A stretch of 64,000 nt of DNA from an uncultured Verrucomicrobiales bacterium (GCA_947039485.1 CAMQZC010000008.1:20879-84878), one strand, 5' to 3'. Shown: positions 11,130 to 21,240, counted from the first letter of the stretch. Notes: generated by a model not told the origin, from the letters alone. Program-made: numbers and translations.

Positions 11130-11705
11130 ATGAAAACAAAAGAAATCATTTTAGCCCTCAGTGCGGCCTTCCTCATCAGCATCGCTAGCCCCTGCCAAGC
11201 CAAGGAAGAAGCCCCAACCGCCGACAAAACAGAGCAACGCGAAAAGAAGAAGAAGGAGGCTCCCACCGACCTTCAAAAATCCCTGCGCAAGCTCAAGTAC
11301 GCCCAAGGTCGCCCCAATCTCAAGGCAGACTACTACATCTACCTCCAATCAGCCAGCTGGTGCCCCCCCTGCCGCAAGGAAATGCCCATCATCTGCGAGG
11401 AGTACCCCAAGATGAAAAAAGCCAATGTTGAGCTCATTCTCATCAGCTTTGACCGCAGTAAGAGTGCGGCCAAGGACTTCCCTAAAAAACATAATGGTAA
11501 ATTCCCTGTCACCATGAAGACAGACAAGAACCTCGATAAGCTGGTTGGATTTACCAAGGCCTCAGGCATACCTCATGCCACGATCCTCGATAAATACGGC
11601 AAGGTTGTAGCTAATGGCCATGGTGCCCTCGTCCAGGACTGGAAGAAATACACGGACAAAGAACCAGTCAAGCCTGAAGAAAAAACAAAGGAAGAGAAAA
11701 GCTAA
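11130..11705 (+). CDS. Secreted thioredoxin-like/TlpA-type protein
   Basis: MKTKEIILALSAAFLISIASPCQA signal peptide; SASWCPPCRKEMP active site. Confidence 0.85.
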   Translation: MKTKEIILALSAAFLISIASPCQAKEEAPTADKTEQREKKKKEAPTDLQKSLRKLKYAQGRPNLKADYYIYLQSASWCPPCRKEMPIICEEYPKMKKANVELILISFDRSKSAAKDFPKKHNGKFPVTMKTDKNLDKLVGFTKASGIPHATILDKYGKVVANGHGALVQDWKKYTDKEPVKPEEKTKEEKS

Positions 11706-11736
11706 GAAGCAACCAACTCATCACTGATGATATTTT

Positions 11737-11770
11737 GCAGCTCTCCCCACCTCGGGGAGAGCTGCTTTTT
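11737..11770 (+). terminator. Rho-independent terminator
   Basis: GCAGCTCTCCCC-ACCTC-GGGGAGAGCTGC followed by T8. Confidence 0.9.
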
Positions 11771-11796
11771 TTTGGCGGCGCTCTGCACTCGCAGTC

Positions 11797-11825
11797 TTGA
11801 CCCCGGGCTTCATTTATGCCATACT
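11797..11825 (+). promoter_or_regulatory. Promoter abutting rnz start codon (leaderless candidate)
   Basis: TTGACC-N17-CATACT, 8 nt before ATG 11834. Confidence 0.6.
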
Positions 11826-11833
11826 CAACCCCG

Positions 11834-12745
11834 ATGCTCGATATTTGTCTCCTCGGCACGGGTGGTACCCAGCCCCTAGCCAATCGCTGGCTCACATCCC
11901 TGCTAGTTCGCTATCAGGGTCACAGTGTGCTCGTTGACTGTGGCGAGGGTACTCAGATTGCCGCACAGAAGGCGGGCTTGAGCCTCAAGCCCGTGGATAA
12001 GATTCTCATCACCCACCTGCACGCAGACCATACCAGCGGCCTGCCCGGTCTGCTGCTCTCCATGGGCAACATGGGCAAAACCACACCTCTATCCATCATC
12101 GGACCTCTGGGCACAGAGCGCGTTGTTGAGTCGCTGCGCTGCATCGCCCCAGGGCTACCCTACGAGATTCGCGTCAGTGAGCTTGAGGAGCCAGAGATGA
12201 CAATCCCCTTCCTCGATGTTGACATCTTCGCTTTCCGCGTGCAGCACGGCATCCCCTGCTATGGCTATAGCTTCAGCTTGGCTCGATGCGGCAAGTTCTC
12301 CCCCCAGCGAGCACGTGAGCTCAATATACCTCTGGAGTATTGGCGACTACTGCAAGCTGGTGAGACCCTTGAGCATGACGGCGTGACATTGACCCCAGAA
12401 ATGGTTCTTGGAGCTGATCGGCGTGGCATCAAAGTCACCTACTGCACCGACACGCGCCCCTGCCAGAGAATCATCAAGGCTGCGGCTCAATCAGACCTCT
12501 TCATCTGCGAGGGCATGTATGGCGATGACGCCATGCTGCCCAAGGCGCTAGAAAACCGCCACATGCTTTTCAGCGAAGCCGCTCAACTCGCCCATGATGC
12601 AGGCGATGTGAGAGAGCTTTGGCTAACACATTTTAGCCCATCACTGCCTAACCCCAGAGCATTTCTGCATATTGCGCAGGCTATCTTCCCTAACAGTGTA
12701 GTACCTCGCGATGGTTGGAAAAAAGAAATAGTGTTCCCTGAATAA
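11834..12745 (+). CDS. rnz: Ribonuclease Z
   Basis: MLDICLLGTGGTQPLANR; ITHLHADHTSGLPGLL; ORF track start 11816 overlaps the promoter. Confidence 0.92.
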   Translation: MLDICLLGTGGTQPLANRWLTSLLVRYQGHSVLVDCGEGTQIAAQKAGLSLKPVDKILITHLHADHTSGLPGLLLSMGNMGKTTPLSIIGPLGTERVVESLRCIAPGLPYEIRVSELEEPEMTIPFLDVDIFAFRVQHGIPCYGYSFSLARCGKFSPQRARELNIPLEYWRLLQAGETLEHDGVTLTPEMVLGADRRGIKVTYCTDTRPCQRIIKAAAQSDLFICEGMYGDDAMLPKALENRHMLFSEAAQLAHDAGDVRELWLTHFSPSLPNPRAFLHIAQAIFPNSVVPRDGWKKEIVFPE

Positions 12746-12769
12746 GTATTGCCATTACATGCTTTTCTA

Positions 12770-12798
12770 TTGACTTTAAAGCTAATTATGGATATAAC
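12770..12798 (+). promoter_or_regulatory. Promoter abutting LpxR-like start codon
   Basis: TTGACT-N17-TATAAC, 6 nt before ATG 12805. Confidence 0.6.
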
Positions 12799-12804
12799 CC
12801 TCAA

Positions 12805-13776
12805 ATGTCCATGACCACGGCTCTTGTCATTGGTGGCGTCTACGGCTTGACCGCGCTAACCAATCCCATCACCCAACCCGAAGAAAGCTCAGACTGGAAG
12901 GCTCCCAGCCACCACCTCCGTCTGTCTGCGGAAAATGATATCCTCTTTAGCGAGGATGCTGACTATAGCCATGGCACGCGCCTCGACTACGCGCAGCTCA
13001 TGAAGAATGGCGACTACTGGGGTGCAAGCATCACGCAAAGCATCTACACCCCCTACCATAATAGCACAGGCAACAACATTGGGGAGCGCCCCTACGCGGG
13101 TCACCTCGCCCTAGGCGCTGGCTACATCAAAACAGGTGAAAATTTTGGCTGGAGCGCTGAATTCCAAATCGGGGTAACCGGCAATGAATCCGGTGCGCAA
13201 GAAGTGCAAGACTTTGTCCATGATATCGGCGATATGTGGAAATGGGATGGATGGGATGCCCAAATGCCAAGCGAAGTCACCTTACAGCTCACCACGCGCC
13301 AAGACTTTAACATTGGCAAGTTTGAGATCAACGGCAGCAACGGCTGGCAGAGTGATAGCATGCTTTACACCCAGCAAGAGCTAGGCACCGTCTCCGTCCG
13401 TGCAGGCATAGGCTACATCTTCCGCTATGGCAAAAACCTCCCCCAGCGCATGCGCGACACCGCCATTGGTGCCGCTAACTTTGCGGTAAACGGTCTAACC
13501 AAAGACAGCTATAACCCACGCGCAAGCTCCTACTTCTTTGTCAGCAGCATCTATCTGGAGTATGTAGCGCATGATATTTTCTTGGATGGAGGATTCTTCA
13601 AAGACTCCGAACGCACCTGTGGCAAACAGCCTTGGCTCTTTGAGTACCGAGCTGGCCTTGGGATCATCCACAAGAGTATCGACTACTACATCGGCTGCGT
13701 CGTCCCCACGATGAGCTACGGAAGTCAGGGATACACCCCCGCCTACGGCACCCTGAGCATCGGTTGGAACTGGTAA
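12805..13776 (+). CDS. LpxR-family (lipid A deacylase-like) outer-membrane protein
   Basis: AENDILFSEDADYSHGTRLDY...NIGERPYAGHLALGAGY...QELGTVSVRAGIGYIFRYG. Confidence 0.75.
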   Translation: MSMTTALVIGGVYGLTALTNPITQPEESSDWKAPSHHLRLSAENDILFSEDADYSHGTRLDYAQLMKNGDYWGASITQSIYTPYHNSTGNNIGERPYAGHLALGAGYIKTGENFGWSAEFQIGVTGNESGAQEVQDFVHDIGDMWKWDGWDAQMPSEVTLQLTTRQDFNIGKFEINGSNGWQSDSMLYTQQELGTVSVRAGIGYIFRYGKNLPQRMRDTAIGAANFAVNGLTKDSYNPRASSYFFVSSIYLEYVAHDIFLDGGFFKDSERTCGKQPWLFEYRAGLGIIHKSIDYYIGCVVPTMSYGSQGYTPAYGTLSIGWNW

Positions 13777-13806
13777 GCTATTTTTAATAAATCTAGTGAT
13801 AGACTC

Positions 13807-13854
13807 GACGAGCTAGTTCATAGGGCGCTCCTAAGCCCTATGAACTAGCTCGTC
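13807..13854. terminator. Perfect 20-bp hairpin between LpxR-like and ResB-like genes
   Basis: GACGAGCTAGTTCATAGGGC-GCTCCTAA-GCCCTATGAACTAGCTCGTC. Confidence 0.6.
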
Positions 13855-13906
13855 AAGTTTAGCTTTGGGCTAGCTTATTGCGCATCACTATGCTAAACTC
13901 CCCCCC

Positions 13907-14980
13907 GTGAGTTTCCTTCTTAAATATAGCCAAATGCTCTTGGGCGCCTGCTGCGTCCTCTTGATGACCGGAGCATTCCCCCTGCTGGGCGTCCCTGAGA
14001 TTTACCAGAGCGGCGTCATGCTGCTACTTGGTATCCTCACCGCAGCGCTTGCACTCTCAGGCGCTCTCTGCCTCGCTCGCAAGAAAATATCGCGCCTCAT
14101 CTTTGGCTGCATCGCGAGCTTCTTCTGCATCGCGGGTCTCATTGCCAGCTACCGCTACGGGGCTGAGGCAATCAACTACGCCTCCATTGGTGGTGGTGGA
14201 TGGTTTGCAGCAGTTGCCATGGGCTGCTACGGAATGATGGGTCTACTCTTTTTTGGCATCTTTGGCTACCTGCTCACGCGCTTCATGACGCGCAATCTCT
14301 GGCTCGCAATCGCACATCTGAGTCTCGGGCTTATCGCCTTGGGTGCCTACCTCGACTTCTGCTTCGAGGAGCGCGCCAGTCTTACCCTCGCCACCAGTAG
14401 TACCGAGCCAACAGAGTCGGTCATCACGCCCGATGGCCGTGAGCTCGCATTGGGATTTGGCGTCCGAGCCAAGACTTTCAAGGTAAGTTACTACCCCAGC
14501 CCCTATGGACTCTACGAGCGTCAGGGCAATGCATGGAAGCTCATCGCCACACTTGAGGATAAAGACGGCATCCTCCACCACGGAGAAGAGAGCTGGGATA
14601 GCAAGTTGGTCAAGACCAACCTCGGCATGGGTGACCAAGCCTATCTTGCTCTGCCTGCCAGCAGCAGCAACGCCATGCGACTCATCACACGAGAGCCCGC
14701 CACCGTAAAAAACTACGAGGCAAACTGCGAAATCAGCCACCGCAAGGGTAAGTACGATCTCGTCCTGCGTGTCAATGAGCCTATCGAGCGCCAAGGCTGG
14801 GGGCTGAGCCTCATCAACTTCAAAGAGATTGGAAACCAGACCATCATCCAAATCCAAGCACGCAGCGCGCCGGGGCGACTCATCGCGATGTCCGGCATGA
14901 TCGGACTCATCATCAGCATAGCCGCGAGCTGCTGGTGGAGAAAAGAAGATATCCTCCTACCGAGCAACTCTCAATCATGA
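13907..14980 (+). CDS. ResB-like cytochrome c biogenesis membrane protein (GTG start)
   Basis: N-terminal TM helices, periplasmic domain, C-terminal SAPGRLIAMSGMIGLIISIAASCWW; overlaps CcsA. Confidence 0.65.
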   Translation: MSFLLKYSQMLLGACCVLLMTGAFPLLGVPEIYQSGVMLLLGILTAALALSGALCLARKKISRLIFGCIASFFCIAGLIASYRYGAEAINYASIGGGGWFAAVAMGCYGMMGLLFFGIFGYLLTRFMTRNLWLAIAHLSLGLIALGAYLDFCFEERASLTLATSSTEPTESVITPDGRELALGFGVRAKTFKVSYYPSPYGLYERQGNAWKLIATLEDKDGILHHGEESWDSKLVKTNLGMGDQAYLALPASSSNAMRLITREPATVKNYEANCEISHRKGKYDLVLRVNEPIERQGWGLSLINFKEIGNQTIIQIQARSAPGRLIAMSGMIGLIISIAASCWWRKEDILLPSNSQS

Positions 14981-15735
14981 GCCTCATCACAATCCTTACC
15001 ATCCTCTGCCTGCTGCTGCAACTCGCGGCAGCTACCGCAGCACTGCTCAAGCGCGAACAGTACTGCAACAGCCTGCTCATCACAGGCTGCCTGATTGCCA
15101 TCCTGCTCTTGATTGCCAACTGGTACGCCGCGCACGCCCCACCCTTTGGCAACATGCGCCATGTGTTCTGCTTCTTCCCCCTCGCGCTGAGTGCAGCTCT
15201 GCTACTGAGCCGCAAGAGCATCCCACGCAGCTTCACCCCCTACTTTGCACTCGCCTCAAGCATCACCCTCATCGGGGCTCTGTGCATGCCTCTACAGAGC
15301 AGCTGGCGACAGATGCCAGCCCTGCAATCACCTTGGTTTGCCCCGCATGTCACAAGCTACGTGCTCTCCTACGGCCTGATGCTGGTGGCAACCCTCATTG
15401 TACTGCGCAGCTTTGCCCTCAAAGGCAGCCATAAGGAGCTGCATCTTCAAGTTGCGGATAGAGCTGTTCGCCTCGCCTTCCCCTTCATGACATTTGGTCT
15501 CTGGAGTGGTGCCCTCTGGGCAGATGCCGCCTGGGGCCGCTACTGGGCTTGGGATATCAAGGAAGTCTGGTCACTCATCACATGGACCATCTACATCATG
15601 TACTTTCACAGCCAGCGACAGCAACCTGAGTACCGCCGCGTGCTGCTTCTTACCGCCTTTATCGCCCTCATCATCACCTTCCTTGTAGTCAATCTCCTAC
15701 CCAAAGTTGAGTCACTACATAGTTATGCGCAGTGA
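14977..15735 (+). CDS. ccsA: Cytochrome c biogenesis protein CcsA/ResC family
   Basis: WSGALWADAAWGRYWAWDIKEVWSLITW motif; ATGA overlap with previous stop (the ORF track starts at 14935). Confidence 0.88.
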   Translation: MSLITILTILCLLLQLAAATAALLKREQYCNSLLITGCLIAILLLIANWYAAHAPPFGNMRHVFCFFPLALSAALLLSRKSIPRSFTPYFALASSITLIGALCMPLQSSWRQMPALQSPWFAPHVTSYVLSYGLMLVATLIVLRSFALKGSHKELHLQVADRAVRLAFPFMTFGLWSGALWADAAWGRYWAWDIKEVWSLITWTIYIMYFHSQRQQPEYRRVLLLTAFIALIITFLVVNLLPKVESLHSYAQ

Positions 15736-15855
15736 TTGAACGGCTCAATTTAGGGAATCCTATCAAATATAGCAGAAAAAACAGAATCAACGCTTGACCT
15801 TCCCCCTACATTTTGCTTTAATATCCTCAGAAGACTCACCATTCCTTCATCAATC

Positions 15856-16020
15856 ATGAAAGCTACATCTCTCATTCTTGCCGTTTTCAGCGCCATTGCC
15901 ATCAGCTCCTGCTGCTGCCAAGCTGATCCTATGCCCAAGCTGTCCCCAATGCCTAAGTACACTGAGGTTCCCCTCTTGAGCGAACCCATTGTTATCCTTC
16001 CTATGAAGGGTCAAAAGTAA
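15856..16020 (+). CDS. Small lipoprotein-like peptide (54 aa)
   Basis: MKATSLILAVFSAIAISSCCCQADPMPKLSPMPKYTEVPLLSEPIVILPMKGQK*; lipobox-like, followed by a terminator. Confidence 0.6.
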   Translation: MKATSLILAVFSAIAISSCCCQADPMPKLSPMPKYTEVPLLSEPIVILPMKGQK

Positions 16021-16040
16021 GGCAGCAGATTTTACAACAA

Positions 16041-16069
16041 AGCGCAGTCCTCGGACTGCGCTTTTTTTA
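16041..16069 (+). terminator. Rho-independent terminator
   Basis: AGCGCAGTCC-TC-GGACTGCGCT-T7. Confidence 0.9.
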
Positions 16070-16111
16070 TTGAGTAATCGCGCCTTTTTTGTTAGCGGTG
16101 GCGGAGGAGGC

Positions 16112-17062
16112 TCAAGCTCCCTCTCTGAGCAAATCCCCAATCACAGGATGCCTCAACAGCACCTTACCGCAGGCCCCTGCGTCATCGGCACTAGGTAGGT
16201 CATTGCGGCTGTGGTAGCCCTCACAGAGGAGAAATGGCAACAAATGGACGCGCGTTGCCTCCATCGACTGCATCCGCTCATGAATCGACTCCTCTGAGCC
16301 AAAGTGAGCCAGCTTAATTTCAAGACCAGGTAGAGCCTTGCGCAGACGGCGGCAGAACAGCTCGGGCTCTGGTGCCGACTCCTGCCCCTGAGGCGCAGCA
16401 TGGGCAACCACCAACACGCCATTAAGCCCACTGCCCTGCCCAATCTGAGGGCGCAAGTGATCAGCCACGAGGCAAGGTAAGAAGGGGGAGGCTCCCAGCA
16501 CTGGCTGCATGACAAACTGAGGCTGCCCATCTGGGTAGAGCTGACTGAGCAGTGATTCGAGACGCTCACCACTAGAGTAGCCACTCTGCATCATCATAGG
16601 ATAGACCAAGATAGGGCGGTGCGCCTTGGGTAGAGAGGATCCCTTGAGCGAGGCGAGCTGATGTAAGCTACTAAAGTAAGTCCTGCGCGCTGGCAGATCA
16701 ATACCCGGAGGAGCGATACCGATACCGACATCACTGTAGCTTACCACGAGATGCTGCGCCTTGTGACGCCTGCGAGCAAGATGGCGCAGGTAGATAATCA
16801 GAGCCGCCCCAGCAATGCAGAGCTGGGAGAGGATGAAGTGAAAGTAAATCAGCCAGCGCAGCTCATGCTCACGCTGGGGGCTATTAGCATCATCGAGCAG
16901 CTCGACTCCGCAGTAAATCGAGCCCCAGACCGCCGCAGCAAAGACCACTGCGCAGAGCAGCAGCCATTGAGGGCGAGGATGAATGACTTGTTCTGGTCGC
17001 ACCAGAGTAAAAGCTTTAGACCGTTTGGTCGTTTTCGACGCGTGCAGCGCGGCGCACTTCAT
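16112..17062 (-). CDS. CbiX/sirohydrochlorin-chelatase-like protein with two N-terminal TM helices
   Basis: VLVVAHAAPQGQES...THVLLPFLLCEGYHSRNDLP-type chelatase pattern after WLLLCAVVFAAAVWGSIYCG and FILSQLCIAGAALIIYL; start uncertain, overlaps secDF 3' end. Confidence 0.65.
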   Translation of the reverse strand: MKCAALHASKTTKRSKAFTLVRPEQVIHPRPQWLLLCAVVFAAAVWGSIYCGVELLDDANSPQREHELRWLIYFHFILSQLCIAGAALIIYLRHLARRRHKAQHLVVSYSDVGIGIAPPGIDLPARRTYFSSLHQLASLKGSSLPKAHRPILVYPMMMQSGYSSGERLESLLSQLYPDGQPQFVMQPVLGASPFLPCLVADHLRPQIGQGSGLNGVLVVAHAAPQGQESAPEPELFCRRLRKALPGLEIKLAHFGSEESIHERMQSMEATRVHLLPFLLCEGYHSRNDLPSADDAGACGKVLLRHPVIGDLLREGA

Positions 17063-19565
17063 CCTTAATATCGTGCTTGCGTGCAAAGAAGAGCACCACT
17101 GGAGCAGCGATAAAGACAGATGAGTAAGTACCGACAAACATACCGATAAGCATCGTCACGGAGAAGTCCTTCATCGCAGGACCACCCAGCACGCAGAGAG
17201 CTATGAGCACCGCTACTGAGGAGAGACCCGTCAGGATGGTACGAGGCAGGGTCTGATTGATCGCCTCATTCATGATGTCGGAGAGTTTTTCATTGGGCTC
17301 TGCGAGGTGTAGCTGCTCACGGATACGGTCATAAATAACAATCGTATCATTGATGGAGTAACCAGCCACCGTCAGGAATGCACCCACGTGAATGATATTG
17401 AGCTCCGTACCAAAGAGAATCACCATACCGATAACAAAGAGAATATCATGAGCAATAGCTACAAGAGCACCCATCGCAAAGGACCACTCGAATCGAAGGG
17501 AGAGGTAAACCGTAATCCCCAGCAGACCTGCCGCAAGGGCGTAGACAGCCGTGATAAAGAAGGTTGACCCCAGTGAGGCGCTGATATTATCAACAGAGGG
17601 CACAGGAAGCTTGTCCATGTTGGGCACCGTCGCGCGCAAATCAGCATCAATGAAGGCTGCCTCCTGAGCGTTAGCGCAGCGAATCTTGAAGTTGCGATCA
17701 GAGGCTACGCCCATCTCTTGAGCGTTGGGTATCTTGGAGAGCTTCAGCGTATGGAGTTGCTTGTCCATAGCCTCATAACTCACATCAACACTCTCAGGTA
17801 CAATGTAGGTGAGAGTCGAGCCACCCACAAAGTCAATACCCAAGGCCTTATCCTGTTGGATAACACCTGCGTAGAGAGCCATCAGAAGAATGGCGGAGCC
17901 GGAAGCAATCATGCAAATCTTGCGCATGCCCATGAAGTCAAAGACAACACCATCAAGCGGAGGACGGGAGAAATGCGAGTCAGTGAGCACACCGAAGTGG
18001 TCAGCCCAGTAGAAGAGTACGCGTGTAACCACAATCGCACCAATCATCGAGGTGACGATACCCACGCAGGTTGTCACCGCAAAGCCCTTAATCGAGCCGC
18101 TTGCCAACCAGAAGAGAATAACAGCAGTAATCAGCGAGGTAACGTTGGAGTCAAAAATCGCAGAGAAGGCCTTATCGTAGGAGTTACGCAACGCGGTGAG
18201 GAAGTCGCGACCAAGTTGCTTCTCCTCACGCAGACGCTCATAGATGAGCACATTGGCGTCAACAGCCACACCCATCGTCAGCACGATACCAGCGATACCG
18301 GGCAGCGTCAGAACAAAGCCAAAGAGGCTCATCAAGCCCAGCAAAATGAGAATATTGATTGAGAGACCCACCATCGCAATAATACCTGTGCTACGGTAGT
18401 ACCAGAAGCAGAATCCAAAGACGGCGAAGTAACCGACGATACCAGCCCAGATACCCTGCGTGAGGGCGCTTTTACCAAGCTGAGCACTCACATCCTTACG
18501 ACCCTCGACAACGAGGTCGCTAGAGAGGGGATTGGCGAGAGCCTTCGAGATATCCAGAGTCTCCCCGGGCGCGTCCAGCCCCGTGATTTGAAATTTTTTA
18601 CCCAGAACATCATTCACAGATGGAGCACTCTTGACAACACTATTGAGCACCACCGCGAGGCGGTCGACCCCCTTGGCCATATTGCTAGTCAGATGACGCA
18701 TCTTCTTGGCACCTTCATTGCTGAGCACAACATCGGCTTGACCATGACTCAGAGCATTCGGACGAGCGTCGACCACATCCTTACCAGTCACGTAAACACC
18801 CTGCTGCATTGCAGCGTAGGGCTTGAGCAGGACGATATAGTCAATCACTTCCTTGCCCTGCTTATTGATGAACGGCTTGCCATCCTGGTCCTTCACAGGA
18901 TGTTCGAGAATCATGTAGTCAGTCAAGCCCAAGCTTGCTGGGATGCGGGGATGAGCCAGCTTACGGTGCTTGCCCATAGGATTGGCAGCTACAGCGGCTA
19001 GGTGAGCTTCCTTACGAGCCTCGTAGGCCTTGATGGATTCCAGCACCTCGGGCTGTTGAGTGATAGCGTTACTGTTGGGATGGACAGCCAGCAGCTCCAA
19101 CTTAGCCATCTTGGTGAGCATCGTCACCATGGCATCGAGCCTCTCCTTATTCACAGCATCGTCACTAGACTGCTGAGGAATCTGAATCAAAATCTTGTTA
19201 CCTGAGTGAATAATCTGCACCTCACTCGTGCCAGAGGAATTCAAACGATCATTGAGAATATCACAGGCCTGCTGCATATCCTCCTGAGAGGGAGGCGCCT
19301 GCTTCCCAGTCGCCTCATCAATCTTGGGTTGCACCTCGAGCGTCAGCTCTGAGCCACCCTTGATATCAATACCATAGTTAATCCCCTGATCAAACAGAGA
19401 TAAAATGGAGAAGGCGGCAACACCCACGATAAAAATTGAACCTGCGCCACGCTTGAGGCTATCGACCTCTGCAGAGAGATACCAGAAGAAAGCCACCAAG
19501 AGCAGCATACCAGCGCAAAAGATGAAGCCAGCGCTATAGAAAAAAGATTGAAGAAGGTCTAACAT
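17016..19565 (-). CDS. secDF: Protein translocase SecDF fusion
   Basis: GIDIKGGSELTLEVQP; GVAVDANVLIYERLREE; GIDFVGGSTLTY; GYSINDTIVIYDRIRE. Confidence 0.96.
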   Translation of the reverse strand: MLDLLQSFFYSAGFIFCAGMLLLVAFFWYLSAEVDSLKRGAGSIFIVGVAAFSILSLFDQGINYGIDIKGGSELTLEVQPKIDEATGKQAPPSQEDMQQACDILNDRLNSSGTSEVQIIHSGNKILIQIPQQSSDDAVNKERLDAMVTMLTKMAKLELLAVHPNSNAITQQPEVLESIKAYEARKEAHLAAVAANPMGKHRKLAHPRIPASLGLTDYMILEHPVKDQDGKPFINKQGKEVIDYIVLLKPYAAMQQGVYVTGKDVVDARPNALSHGQADVVLSNEGAKKMRHLTSNMAKGVDRLAVVLNSVVKSAPSVNDVLGKKFQITGLDAPGETLDISKALANPLSSDLVVEGRKDVSAQLGKSALTQGIWAGIVGYFAVFGFCFWYYRSTGIIAMVGLSINILILLGLMSLFGFVLTLPGIAGIVLTMGVAVDANVLIYERLREEKQLGRDFLTALRNSYDKAFSAIFDSNVTSLITAVILFWLASGSIKGFAVTTCVGIVTSMIGAIVVTRVLFYWADHFGVLTDSHFSRPPLDGVVFDFMGMRKICMIASGSAILLMALYAGVIQQDKALGIDFVGGSTLTYIVPESVDVSYEAMDKQLHTLKLSKIPNAQEMGVASDRNFKIRCANAQEAAFIDADLRATVPNMDKLPVPSVDNISASLGSTFFITAVYALAAGLLGITVYLSLRFEWSFAMGALVAIAHDILFVIGMVILFGTELNIIHVGAFLTVAGYSINDTIVIYDRIREQLHLAEPNEKLSDIMNEAINQTLPRTILTGLSSVAVLIALCVLGGPAMKDFSVTMLIGMFVGTYSSVFIAAPVVLFFARKHDIKDEVRRAARVENDQTV

Positions 19566-19751
19566 GAATACTTAGGGTAAAATGAACGCCAAATAATAGC
19601 ACCGCTACCGCCAAGGGTCAAGCCTGCATCTGAATCTGATCCAAAAATGGCACAAATATGGCACAAAAAGCGCGAGCAAGGAGGCCCTCCAACAAAATTG
19701 GGCTTCACTTCGCCTCAACAACTGGCGCGCTTTTGTGCCTAACTAAGGATT

Positions 19752-20480
19752 TTAATGATAAATCATACGCTTGGTCATCCCACCATCAATAATCATATTG
19801 ATACCATTGATGAAGTCGCTCTGCTCGGAGGCCAAAAAAAGCGCAGCTCGCGTAATATCCTCTGGCTTGCCCACGCGCCCTGAGGGATGCTGCAGGTGAT
19901 CCTCCTCGCTCATCCAGCTACGATCCCCGACTTGTATCCAACCTGGGCTAATAGCATTCACCGTGATTCCCGTCCCAGACAAGGAGACGCAGAGGCTATT
20001 GCTCATCGAGACAATCCCCCCCTTGGTCATACCATAGACCTCCCAGTCTGCCTCATTTTGATGCCATCGAGTGGAAGCGAGGTTGATGATGCGCCCATAT
20101 CCAGCCCCGACGTTTGCCTCGACAAAGTACTTACAACAAATGAAGCTCGCGCTGAGATTCACAGCGATGATGCGCGCGAGCTCCTCCTCACTCACAGAGC
20201 TAATCGACTTACGAAACTGACCAATGGCAGCATTGTTGATGAGGATGTGCACAGGACCAATATCCCTGCGTATCTGAGCAAATAGAGCGGCTATCTCGCC
20301 ACTCTGAGTTATATCAAGCTGATGAGTAGCGATATTTTCTTCCTCAAAGCTCATCTCCTGCATGTCAATAGCATGCACACTATAGCCTGCCGCCGCAAAG
20401 TCGCGTGCGAGCTGCTGACCTATCCCCTGCGCGGCACCCGTTATAATGACGCGCTTATTCTCTGTTATTTCTGTATTCAT
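19752..20480 (-). CDS. SDR-family oxidoreductase
   Basis: VIITGAAQGIGQQLARDFA; NNAAIGQF; YGMTKGGIVSMSN; INMIIDGGMT. Confidence 0.93.
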   Translation of the reverse strand: MNTEITENKRVIITGAAQGIGQQLARDFAAAGYSVHAIDMQEMSFEEENIATHQLDITQSGEIAALFAQIRRDIGPVHILINNAAIGQFRKSISSVSEEELARIIAVNLSASFICCKYFVEANVGAGYGRIINLASTRWHQNEADWEVYGMTKGGIVSMSNSLCVSLSGTGITVNAISPGWIQVGDRSWMSEEDHLQHPSGRVGKPEDITRAALFLASEQSDFINGINMIIDGGMTKRMIYH

Positions 20481-20540
20481 ATGATTAATCTATAGCCCCA
20501 ATCGGGGTGATGCAAAGCATAGAAGGCCTGCGCCTGCGTT

Positions 20541-21056
20541 TTACGATGCTCTCTTAGCATCGCTGAGCATCGCCACAATGGCGCGATGCCCGCGCTTTGT
20601 TGCCGAGGCGATGGCACTGAGCCCCTTGCAGCTCACGATGCTTTGGTCTGCGCCTGCGTTGAGCAGGACGAGAGCAAGCTCCGCATGACCGCGCTTGGCA
20701 GCTTGGATGAGAGGCGTACGTCCGCTGGAATCCAGCGCATTGAGCTCGGCTCCGCGCGCAATGAGCAGAGTGGCGGCGGCAGCTTGCCCATGCTTAGCCG
20801 ACTTGTGCAGAGGCGTGCGTCCTCCATCATCTCGCGCCTCAATGTCAGCACCTGCATCCATGAGGTAGGACATGACCTCAATCGCTCCATGCTTGGCAGC
20901 GGCATTGAGTGGCGTGCAGGCAGAGCAATCGCGCTCCTCTATATTAGCCCCTTGGGCAATTAGTATTTCGAGCTCTTTCAGAGAGCCAAGTTTGGCGGCT
21001 TTTACTACGGGGCTGGGGACTTTAGGTGATTTTTCTTTCTTTTTCATCTTTGTCAT
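20541..21056 (-). CDS. Ankyrin-repeat protein
   Basis: Four ANK repeats, e.g. CTPLNAAAKHGAIEVMSYLMDAGADIEARDDGGRTPLHKSAKHG. Confidence 0.92.
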   Translation of the reverse strand: MTKMKKKEKSPKVPSPVVKAAKLGSLKELEILIAQGANIEERDCSACTPLNAAAKHGAIEVMSYLMDAGADIEARDDGGRTPLHKSAKHGQAAAATLLIARGAELNALDSSGRTPLIQAAKRGHAELALVLLNAGADQSIVSCKGLSAIASATKRGHRAIVAMLSDAKRAS

Positions 21057-21240
21057 TCCTTTCTATCTTGTTTGATATTTTTTACTCACCAGTGAGAGCA
21101 AGTGCTCTTTTGTAAGTAATTGTCTAAATAGCATATTTCGAGATAAATCTCAAGCTTATTCACCTATCAAATAGAAAACAATTTAAGCTTTCACTATTTT
21201 AATAGGCTGAAGCAAAAAGCACCATAGACAACAAAAAGGC

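Noticed and set aside
17718-18362. 214-aa ORF antisense to secDF
   Set aside because: Fully inside secDF, no domain signal.
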